From an uncultured Eubacteriales bacterium (GTDB lineage Bacteria > Bacillota > Clostridia > Oscillospirales > Acutalibacteraceae): a stretch of 10,443 nt of DNA. The stretch covers positions 1 to 10,443 of the forward strand of contig CAKUZC010000026.1 in assembly GCA_934718145.1 (NCBI GenBank), in the 5' to 3' direction. The notes beneath the pieces were generated by a model. The model worked only from the letters and a program-made list of their open reading frames with translations. It was not told where the DNA came from and did not search any database. The stretch's first letter is position 1. Each line of letters starts with the position of its first letter. The position numbers and the translations under genes were made by a program. Positions 5,812 through 10,443 of the stretch are shown in pieces.

Positions 5812-6507
5812 CTAGTTGAAAAGCGTCTTTGGACTGAGGGGGTTCTTCTCGGAACCTCCTTTTTTTTCAATTTTTTTAAACTTTTCTCCTTTTTTTAAAG
5901 ATGCAACTTCGGCAGACTCATACGCTTTTTTACAAGGAGTATGAGTAATTTCTGACTCAACATTATAGTCATCCATGCCCAAACATTTCTCTGTATATAA
6001 TTTCAATGCTCTTTCTAAGTCTTTTATTCCCATTAAATAAACTTCTTTTAAACTATGGGTTTGATTATATAATTCTTCCTCTTTTTTAAGATATTCCTTA
6101 CTCATTCCTGAAGATGGATGACTTCCGGTCATTTTGTGCAATTCTCTCGGAATACTTACTGACGGTGCTCTATATCTAGAAAGTAATCCATATTTTTTAC
6201 AAAAACTTGATGATATAAGGTGATGAACTTCATACCCTTTCATACTTGCAGTGTTTCCATAAATTCCACCATCTATAATTATGCAATGTTTATCCAAGTA
6301 CCTTTTAATTTTTTCTAATTCTTCTTGAGTTTTTGAGTTGTATTTTATACAATGTTGCGTTTTCCCTGGAGTGTTATATGAAAAAATTTTCAACCTTGAT
6401 TTTTTTGGTATTGGTGTTGTTGGATTTGCTGAAGCAGAATTACAGTTAGCAAATACCGAAAATAGTAACACTAAAATAAACAATAAATTCTTTTTTAATT
6501 TAGTCAA
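5812..6507 (-). CDS. Secreted protein with HNH-type toxin-like nuclease domain
   Basis: About 231 residues. A Sec signal peptide (MTKLKKN, then a hydrophobic core LLFILVLLFSVF) probably ends at SASA-NP near residue 27. The core reads YEVHHL (about 92-97), then RAPSVSIPRELHKMTGSH (about 113-130), then a helical YLKKEEELY...LMGIKDLERAL segment. This order (VHH, then an APSV-like strand, a Asp/Leu-His-Lys/Arg-x-T-x-S motif, and a helix ending in D-[IL]-x-x-[IR]) resembles the HNH/Endo VII-like nuclease domains at the C-termini of polymorphic toxins. His95, His96, His124 and His130 are candidate metal or catalytic residues. Five cysteines in the mature protein could form disulfides. The tail is Lys-rich. 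The TTG at 6507 fits the ribosome binding site AGGTGAG (6517-6511) better than the in-frame GTG at 6516, which lies inside it and has no site of its own. Family assignment rests on recall, without a search. Confidence 0.7.
   Translation of the reverse strand: MTKLKKNLLFILVLLFSVFANCNSASANPTTPIPKKSRLKIFSYNTPGKTQHCIKYNSKTQEELEKIKRYLDKHCIIIDGGIYGNTASMKGYEVHHLISSSFCKKYGLLSRYRAPSVSIPRELHKMTGSHPSSGMSKEYLKKEEELYNQTHSLKEVYLMGIKDLERALKLYTEKCLGMDDYNVESEITHTPCKKAYESAEVASLKKGEKFKKIEKKGGSEKNPLSPKTLFN
5837..5867 (+). terminator. Intrinsic terminator of the lipoprotein gene, inside the opposite gene
   Basis: AGGGGGTTC (5837-5845) pairs with GAACCTCCT (5852-5860) over 9 bp with one G-U pair. The loop is 6 nt and eight T follow (5860-5867). 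It acts for plus-strand transcription, 34 nt after the lipoprotein stop. On the other strand the same bases encode part of the C-terminal tail of the secreted protein (around EKKGGSEKNPL). Confidence 0.85.
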
Positions 6508-6557
6508 AAAACTCACCTATATTTGTAAAATATTAAAATGCTTTAACGCTATATTTA

Positions 6558-6586
6558 AGTATACATTATTATATTTTGTGAGTCAA
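6558..6586 (-). promoter_or_regulatory. Promoter of the secreted nuclease-like gene
   Basis: On the minus strand TTGACT (6586-6581), a 17-bp spacer and TATACT (6563-6558) are a near-consensus sigma-A promoter. Transcription would begin near 6551, about 45 nt before the start codon. It is divergent from the rpsF promoter. Confidence 0.75.
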
Positions 6587-6631
6587 TAAAATTTAACACA
6601 TTAAAAATACATCTAACTTAAAAAATTATCG

Positions 6632-6660
6632 TTGACTTGATAGTAACAAAGTGGTAGAAT
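6632..6660 (+). promoter_or_regulatory. Promoter of the rpsF-ssb-rpsR operon
   Basis: TTGACT (6632-6637), a 17-bp spacer and TAGAAT (6655-6660) form a near-consensus sigma-A promoter. Transcription should start near 6667, leaving a leader of about 77 nt before rpsF. Confidence 0.8.
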
Positions 6661-6680
6661 TATTGAGGTTTATTTTTATA

Positions 6681-6734
6681 ACCATTCCTTGTCTTATTTT
6701 GGTAAAGTAAGACCATATGTCCGAAAGGGAGGTG
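6681..6734 (+). promoter_or_regulatory. Probable S6:S18 autoregulatory leader of rpsF
   Basis: GTCTTATTTT (6691-6700) and AAAGTAAGAC (6704-6713) form a 10-bp stem with one G-U pair and a GGT triloop. Outside it, TTCCTT (6685-6690) can pair with AAGGGA (6725-6730), which covers the ribosome binding site GGGAGGTG. The unpaired strand between them ends in TCCGA and so carries a CCG (6721-6723). Known rpsF leaders bind the S6:S18 dimer at a CCG in a bulge that mimics its 16S rRNA site. The layout here fits that feedback element; binding itself is inferred. Confidence 0.6.
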
Positions 6735-6743
6735 TTTTGAAGC

Positions 6744-7040
6744 ATGGTAGAATTGAAAAATTCTTATGAATTTATGTTGGTAGCTTCTGTTAAAGTAGGA
6801 GAAAAAACTGAAGAAATCATAAATAAATTCAAAAATTTGTTAGAAGCAAATGCCAAGCTTACTAATGTAAACGATTGGGGAAAAAGAAAGCTTGCTTATC
6901 CTATCAACAAAGAGCCGGAAGGTCATTACGTTGTGTTTGAATTTGAAAGTAATTCTGAATTTCCAAAAGAACTTGATCGTATTAGTAAGATAACTGATGG
7001 CGTGTTAAGGTCCATGATTATTAAAAAAGAATCAAAATAA
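6744..7040 (+). CDS. rpsF: 30S ribosomal protein S6
   Basis: A 98-residue protein of normal length for S6, with the typical opening YEFMLVASVKVGEKTEEIINKFKNLLEA. The middle WGKRKLAYPINKEPEGHYVVFEFES is the S6 signature region, and the end ITDGVLRSMIIKKE is also typical. S6 binds S18 on the central domain platform of 16S rRNA. GGGAGGTG lies 10 nt upstream of the ATG and can be sequestered by the leader structure. It is the first gene of the conserved rpsF-ssb-rpsR operon and its stop is 15 nt before the ssb start. Confidence 0.98.
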   Translation: MVELKNSYEFMLVASVKVGEKTEEIINKFKNLLEANAKLTNVNDWGKRKLAYPINKEPEGHYVVFEFESNSEFPKELDRISKITDGVLRSMIIKKESK

Positions 7041-7055
7041 GGAGTGACTGTAGTA

Positions 7056-7505
7056 ATGTTAAATGTGGTTGTATTGACCGGTAGGTTGACAGCGGATCCG
7101 GAGCTTAAACATACATCCAATGATACTGCGGTTACATCTTTTACGATTGCTGTCAATAGGAGATTTTCACGTCCCGGAGAAGAAAAACAGACTGATTTTA
7201 TCGACATAGTGGCGTGGAGAAGTACAGCGGAATTTGTGTGCAAGTATTTTGGCAAAGGACAACTTGTTGCCGTTGAAGGTTCGATTCAAACTAGAACTTA
7301 TCAAGATAAAGACGGAAATAAACGAAAAGCTTTTGAAGTTATTGCTAGAGATGTTCAATTTGCTGAATCCAAAAAAAGTGCAGCTGCAAATTCCACAGGC
7401 TCAAATGAATCCTTACATGCAGTATCAGATAATAATATACCTTATTCCAGCGGCAATAACGAAGATTTTCAAACTATTGAAACTGATGATGATTTGCCAT
7501 TTTAG
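7056..7505 (+). CDS. ssb: Single-stranded DNA-binding protein
   Basis: A 149-residue SSB. The OB fold spans about residues 1-105: MLNVVVLTGRLTADPELKHT, then VTSFTIAVNRRF, DFIDIVAWRSTAEFVCKYFGKGQLVAVEGSIQTRTY and KRKAFEVIARDVQF. A Ser/Asn-rich disordered linker follows. The acidic tip DDDLPF recruits replication and repair partners. The ATG at 7056 is chosen because the family begins MLNxVVLxGRLT; the in-frame GTG at 7044 lies in the AAGGAGTG ribosome binding site. It sits between rpsF and rpsR as in most Firmicutes and should be co-transcribed from the promoter at 6632-6660. Confidence 0.98.
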   Translation: MLNVVVLTGRLTADPELKHTSNDTAVTSFTIAVNRRFSRPGEEKQTDFIDIVAWRSTAEFVCKYFGKGQLVAVEGSIQTRTYQDKDGNKRKAFEVIARDVQFAESKKSAAANSTGSNESLHAVSDNNIPYSSGNNEDFQTIETDDDLPF

Positions 7506-7532
7506 TTGAGCGTAAAAAAAGGGGGGTTACCA

Positions 7533-7769
7533 GTGGCAGAAAGACGCAATATGCGCAGAACCAGAAAGAAAGTTTGCAATTTTTGTGCAGATAAAAATCA
7601 TAAAATTATAGATTATAAAGATTATCCCAAATTGAGACGTTTTATTTCAGACAGGGCTAAGATATTGCCTCGCAGGATTACCGGTACTTGTGCGGAGCAT
7701 CAACGTGAGCTTACAGTAGCAATCAAACGTGCACGTTATATGGCATTATTACCGTACACCAGTGATTAA
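7533..7769 (+). CDS. rpsR: 30S ribosomal protein S18, zinc-binding type
   Basis: A 78-residue S18 with the family core [46 protein letters not shown]. It carries the C+ form's ligands: CNFC near the N-terminus and C-x2-H in GTCAEHQ. These predict one bound zinc, as opposed to the zinc-free paralogue that some bacteria switch to under zinc limitation. The GTG at 7533 is chosen because AAGGGGGG (7519-7526) sits 6 nt before it and because S18 usually begins MAERR-like. The longer frame from TTG at 7506 has no binding site. It is the last gene of the rpsF operon. Confidence 0.97.
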   Translation: MAERRNMRRTRKKVCNFCADKNHKIIDYKDYPKLRRFISDRAKILPRRITGTCAEHQRELTVAIKRARYMALLPYTSD

Positions 7770-7780
7770 TAATAAAACCA

Positions 7781-7820
7781 TTGCTTCTATGTTATTATGT
7801 GACATAGGGCAATTTTATTT
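7781..7820 (+). terminator. Probable terminator of the rpsF operon
   Basis: CTATGT (7787-7792) pairs with ACATAG (7802-7807). The stem continues as TT with GG (two G-U pairs), a bulged C7784, and TTG with CAA (7781-7783 with 7810-7812). TTTTATTT follows. It lies 11 nt after the rpsR stop and just before the luxS ribosome binding site. The T tract is short, so partial read-through into luxS is likely. Confidence 0.5.
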
Positions 7821-7839
7821 AGGAGAGAAATTTTTAATT

Positions 7840-8298
7840 ATGAAAAAAATAAAAAGCTTTGAAGTAAATCATGATAAACTTGAAAAAGGAATATATATTT
7901 CCAGAGTAGACGAAGACATTACCACATATGATATAAGAATGGTAAAACCAAATACTCCTCCATATTTGGAAAATGACGGAATACATACATTTGAACACAT
8001 TTTTGCAACTTACATTCGCAATAGTGACTACTCAAAAAACATAATTTACGTTGGTCCTATGGGATGCCGTACAGGATTTTATTTGCTTACACGAAATTTA
8101 GAACATGAAAAAGCTTTAAATCTCGTAAAAGAAACATTTCGTTTTATTGAAAATTTTGAAGGGAATATTCCGGGTGCTTTACGCAAAGAATGTGGTAATT
8201 ATAAAGATCATAATTTAAAAAAAGCGAAGCAGTATGCTAAAAAAATGAATAGCATACTCGAAAATTGGAATGTGGACGATCTTGAATACAACAAATAG
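7840..8298 (+). CDS. luxS: S-ribosylhomocysteine lyase (AI-2 synthase)
   Basis: LuxS cleaves S-ribosylhomocysteine to homocysteine and DPD, the precursor of autoinducer-2, within the activated methyl cycle. The 152-residue length is typical. The metal ligands are visible in HTFEHIFATYIRN (HxxxH) and in ALRKECGNYKDHNL (cysteine). The signature GPMGCRTGFYLL is also present, where most homologues read SPMGCRTGFY. AGGAGAG (7821-7827) lies upstream of the ATG at 7840; an open frame extends upstream to 7729 but overlaps rpsR and is not needed. No SAM riboswitch fits in the 70-nt gap. No Pfs (MTA/SAH nucleosidase) gene is adjacent, so the cycle must be completed elsewhere. There is no clear promoter in the gap, so expression may rely on read-through from rpsR. 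Confidence 0.97.
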   Translation: MKKIKSFEVNHDKLEKGIYISRVDEDITTYDIRMVKPNTPPYLENDGIHTFEHIFATYIRNSDYSKNIIYVGPMGCRTGFYLLTRNLEHEKALNLVKETFRFIENFEGNIPGALRKECGNYKDHNLKKAKQYAKKMNSILENWNVDDLEYNK

Positions 8299-8370
8299 GA
8301 TTTGAATTTTCATATAATTTCAGCTTTAAACATAGATTGTATTATAAATGTTTATTTGAAGGTGAATTTT

Positions 8371-8817
8371 ATGAGAAATAATTATAGAAGCAATAGAAAT
8401 GGACAGTTTTTAATTACAAACGATTATGGAAATGACCCTTTTGCAGTCAATCTTGAAAAGGTGACAGAACAAAATAAAAACTTTCGGAGTACTTTATGGA
8501 CCGGAACTTACATGCAGTTAACAATTATGAGTATCGAACCTTCTTCATGTATAGGACTCGAAATACACAATGATACTGATCAATTTTTAAAAATAGAAAG
8601 TGGAATCGGTCAGGTTTTTATGGGCAAAACTAAGGAAAATTTAACTTTTAGACAAACTGTAAAAGAAGGATTTGCTGTTTTTGTTCCTTCAGGAACGTGG
8701 CATAATATTGTAAATAGTGGCAAAATCCCACTTAAACTTTATTCTATTTATGCGCCTCCACATCATACACGAGGTACAGTTCATAGAACTAAATCTGATT
8801 CCGATTCGCAAAATTGA
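8371..8817 (+). CDS. Cupin-domain protein
   Basis: A 148-residue single-domain cupin. The second conserved cupin motif, G-x5-P-x-G-x2-H-x3-N, is exact in GFAVFVPSGTWHNIVN. The first motif is represented by IGLEIHNDTDQFLKIESGIGQVFMG, which supplies a histidine and probable acidic ligands. The flanking PFAVNLEKVTEQNKNFRSTLWTG and LKLYSIYAPPHHTRGTVH are typical of a widespread small bacterial cupin family often annotated only as cupin-domain protein. It probably binds a metal; its substrate or reaction is not known to me. The ATG at 8371 is chosen because GAAGGTGA (8359-8366) lies 4-5 nt before it; the frame is open upstream to 8302 without a binding site. It has no signal peptide. It follows luxS with a 72-nt gap and converges on the YetF gene. 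Confidence 0.92.
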   Translation: MRNNYRSNRNGQFLITNDYGNDPFAVNLEKVTEQNKNFRSTLWTGTYMQLTIMSIEPSSCIGLEIHNDTDQFLKIESGIGQVFMGKTKENLTFRQTVKEGFAVFVPSGTWHNIVNSGKIPLKLYSIYAPPHHTRGTVHRTKSDSDSQN

Positions 8818-8838
8818 ATTTATAGATTCAACCTAAAT

Positions 8839-8859
8839 AAGCCGATTTTATCGGCTTTT
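8839..8859 (+). terminator. Shared hairpin terminator between cupin and yetF-like genes
   Basis: AAGCCGAT (8839-8846) and ATCGGCTT (8850-8857) form a perfect 8-bp stem with a TTT loop and a T4 run on the plus strand. It starts 21 nt after the cupin stop and 5 nt from the stop of the minus-strand gene. It probably ends both converging transcripts, with weaker action on the minus strand because its T run is short. Confidence 0.8.
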
Positions 8860-8861
8860 GA

Positions 8862-9572
8862 TCATATTATAGCTTTTAGTTTAGGAGTATCGCTTTTCTT
8901 ATATATTGAAATTTTTTGTGACGAATCCATGCAAGCAAGTAAGACATCAGATAAATCTGTCATTCCGCACTTTTCTAATTCTGACTTTAACCATTTACGA
9001 TCTTTTCCTATGTTTTCAAGATTTTTGGTTTTTATTTCACCGTCTATTATTAAATTAGCACACAGGCCCTTGTATTGAGTTTCAATTCCCATGTCACTTG
9101 CAGTGAGCGGTGAATTCTGTGGTTTTAACTCTACACTTACTTCTCCATTTGTTTCCAAAATTGCAAACTCCACTTCGGAAATATTAAAAGCATTTTTAAG
9201 ACGACATTCTTCAAGCAGTTCGTCAACACTTATACGTGTTTTTTTAAGATTATTTTCAATTATTTTCCCATCTTGAATAAGTATTGTTGGAGCACCGTTG
9301 AGGATTTTTCTTCCCTTAGAGCTCTTAATACTTATCCACGCCAAAATCAATGGAAATATTCCGTAGATTGCCATACTTGCCAAAAATTCCGGAAAATCTA
9401 TATCCATATCAACAGCAAAAGCAGCAGCTATAGAGCCTATTGAAATGCCGCTAACATAGTGAAAAAAGCTAAGTTGAGATATTTGTTTTTTTCCCGCAAG
9501 TCTTGTAAATACGAAAAGTATGACTATGGATACAAGAGAATGAACAGTAGCTTGAATTAAATTTTCTTGCAT
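8862..9572 (-). CDS. YetF-like (DUF421) membrane protein
   Basis: A 236-residue protein. Three hydrophobic segments at about 10-25, 40-55 and 64-82 are followed by a cytosolic part with KGRKILNGAPTILIQDGKI, the typical DUF421/YetF linker, and a core with the ISVDELLEECRLKN and EVEFAILETNGEVSVELKPQ strands (about 112-152). The second repeat of the soluble region (GLCANLIIDGEIKTKNLENIGKDRKWLKSELEK) is also typical. The YetF family in Bacillus includes spore membrane proteins and other members of unsettled function. GGAG lies 7 nt before the ATG at 9572. The nearest clear -10 element on this strand is the palindrome at 9657-9670, shared with proS. Confidence 0.93.
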   Translation of the reverse strand: MQENLIQATVHSLVSIVILFVFTRLAGKKQISQLSFFHYVSGISIGSIAAAFAVDMDIDFPEFLASMAIYGIFPLILAWISIKSSKGRKILNGAPTILIQDGKIIENNLKKTRISVDELLEECRLKNAFNISEVEFAILETNGEVSVELKPQNSPLTASDMGIETQYKGLCANLIIDGEIKTKNLENIGKDRKWLKSELEKCGMTDLSDVLLACMDSSQKISIYKKSDTPKLKAII

Positions 9573-9635
9573 AAAAATTCTCCAATCTATAATTTTTAAA
9601 TATTTTGTGCTGTTTCAAATGAAATATACATGATG

Positions 9636-9670
9636 ATGAAATGTATTTAACAGTGTGATATAATTATATC
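9636..9670 (+). promoter_or_regulatory. proS promoter with palindromic -10, possibly bidirectional
   Basis: ATGAAA (9636-9641), a 17-bp spacer ending in TGA, and TATAAT (9659-9664) form an extended -10 promoter for proS. The box lies in the perfect palindrome GATATAATTATATC (9657-9670), so TATAAT is also read on the minus strand at 9668-9663, facing the yetF-like gene. A minus-strand -35 is weak. Confidence 0.5.
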
Positions 9671-9731
9671 TCGCAAATACATTACACAATAAATTCTAAG
9701 TAATAAAATGCAATAATGGAGTGAAATTTTT

Positions 9732-10443
9732 ATGCTAATGAGCAAAATGGGCATTAAAACCAGACATCATCGTGGGCAAGACGAAGCACTTTCACAAGAA
9801 ATACTATTTCAATCAACACAGCTTAAACGTCATGCCGCAGGTATATACGGAATGGGAAATTTACTTGTAAGAGCAAGAAATAAAATAATGGAGATTATAC
9901 GTAAAAATTTAGAAAATTATGAATGTTCAGAAGTTTCGTTACCCATAATTCAACCTAAAAACATATGGGAAGCTTCCGGTAGATGGAGTACATATGCCGA
10001 CAGTAAACAGATGTTTACTTTTGAGGGACGTAATGGTGAATATTGTATTGCACCCACAGGTGAAGAAATTGTATTGGACTTTATAAGAGAAAATATTGTT
10101 TCTTATAAAGATTTGCCGATAAATATTTTTCAAATAGGAAACAAGTATAGAGACGAAATAAGAGTAAGAGGAGGACTTTTACGCAGTAAGGAATTTTTAA
10201 TGAAGGACGGATATAGCTTTCATGCTAATAAAGAAGATATGGTCAGAGAATACAATTCCATGAAAGAGTGCTATATGAAAATATTTTCTGATTTAGGACT
10301 TAACGCTATTCCTGTAAAAGCAGTGAGTGCTGATATGGGTGGAAAAGTTTCGGAAGAGTTTATGTGTCCTTCTCCGATAGGTGAAGATAAAGTTTTAATG
10401 GATGAAAAATCTGGAATTGCATTAAATACGGAAGTTCTTGAAT
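9732..10443 (+). CDS. proS: Prolyl-tRNA synthetase (5' part, runs off the window)
   Basis: The first 237 codons of a class II aminoacyl-tRNA synthetase that charges tRNA-Pro with proline; the gene continues past the window end. Visible are the N-terminal GIYGMGNLLVRARNKIMEIIRKNL and motif 1 ending in LPIIQP. The proline-binding CIAPTGEE loop follows, then motif 2 YRDEIRVRGGLLRSKEFLMKDGYSFH. Motif 2 differs from the common RPRFGLLRGREF form (RVRGGLLRSKEF). The insertion or editing region common in bacterial ProRS would lie at or beyond the end, so its presence cannot be judged. GGAG (9718-9721) precedes the ATG, and a second ATG two codons later could also serve. The 60-nt leader is too short for a T-box. 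Confidence 0.93.
   Translation, partial: MLMSKMGIKTRHHRGQDEALSQEILFQSTQLKRHAAGIYGMGNLLVRARNKIMEIIRKNLENYECSEVSLPIIQPKNIWEASGRWSTYADSKQMFTFEGRNGEYCIAPTGEEIVLDFIRENIVSYKDLPINIFQIGNKYRDEIRVRGGLLRSKEFLMKDGYSFHANKEDMVREYNSMKECYMKIFSDLGLNAIPVKAVSADMGGKVSEEFMCPSPIGEDKVLMDEKSGIALNTEVLE

Noticed and set aside
6926..7255. Minus-strand open frame of 109 codons
   Set aside because: It is the antisense of rpsF and ssb, both clearly coding on the plus strand.
7234..7509. Plus-strand open frame of 91 codons
   Set aside because: It is out of frame within ssb, whose product is unmistakable.
7770..7839. SAM-type riboswitch before luxS
   Set aside because: The gap is too short, and its only structure is the terminator-like hairpin at 7781-7812.
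8292..8310. Hairpin CAAAT/ATTTG at the luxS stop as a terminator
   Set aside because: It has only five AT-rich pairs with a 3-nt loop and a weak T run, which is not convincing.
9671..9731. T-box riboswitch before proS
   Set aside because: The predicted leader is only about 60 nt and has no T-box sequence or specifier hairpin.

Overview
The window is AT-rich (about 30% G+C by eye), with strong AGGAGG-type ribosome binding sites, consensus sigma-A promoters with extended -10 boxes, TTG and GTG starts, a rpsF-ssb-rpsR operon and LuxS. This fits a low-GC Firmicute, probably an anaerobic Clostridia/Tissierellia-type organism. The genus cannot be fixed from the sequence alone. Most of the window is chromosomal housekeeping. 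No insertion sequence, phage gene or CRISPR array is visible.

Layout: a tRNA-Arg(CCG) (2-78) is followed 36 nt later by a NUDIX hydrolase gene. Next come a small unrecognised gene (787-1017) with a terminator, and mnmA for U34 thiolation of tRNA. A calpain-like cysteine protease (2261-3304) then converges on an ABC-F ATPase (3320-4849, minus). A long leader upstream of the ABC-F gene looks like a transcription attenuator with a short leader peptide. A lipoprotein of unknown function (5222-5803) converges on a secreted protein that resembles the HNH-type nuclease domains of polymorphic toxins (5812-6507, minus). The lipoprotein's terminator lies inside the 3' end of that gene.

The rpsF-ssb-rpsR operon (6744-7769) starts from a near-consensus promoter. 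Its leader can sequester the rpsF ribosome binding site and carries a CCG, as expected for S6:S18 autoregulation. After a terminator-like hairpin come luxS and a cupin gene. The cupin gene converges on a YetF/DUF421 membrane protein across a shared hairpin terminator. The window ends inside proS, which is divergent from yetF across an intergenic region with a palindromic -10 element.

Several genes serve translation: tRNA-Arg, MnmA, the ABC-F factor, S6, S18 and ProRS. The parts most worth a second look are the bacterial calpain homologue, the stand-alone secreted toxin-like nuclease beside a lipoprotein, and the ABC-F attenuator.
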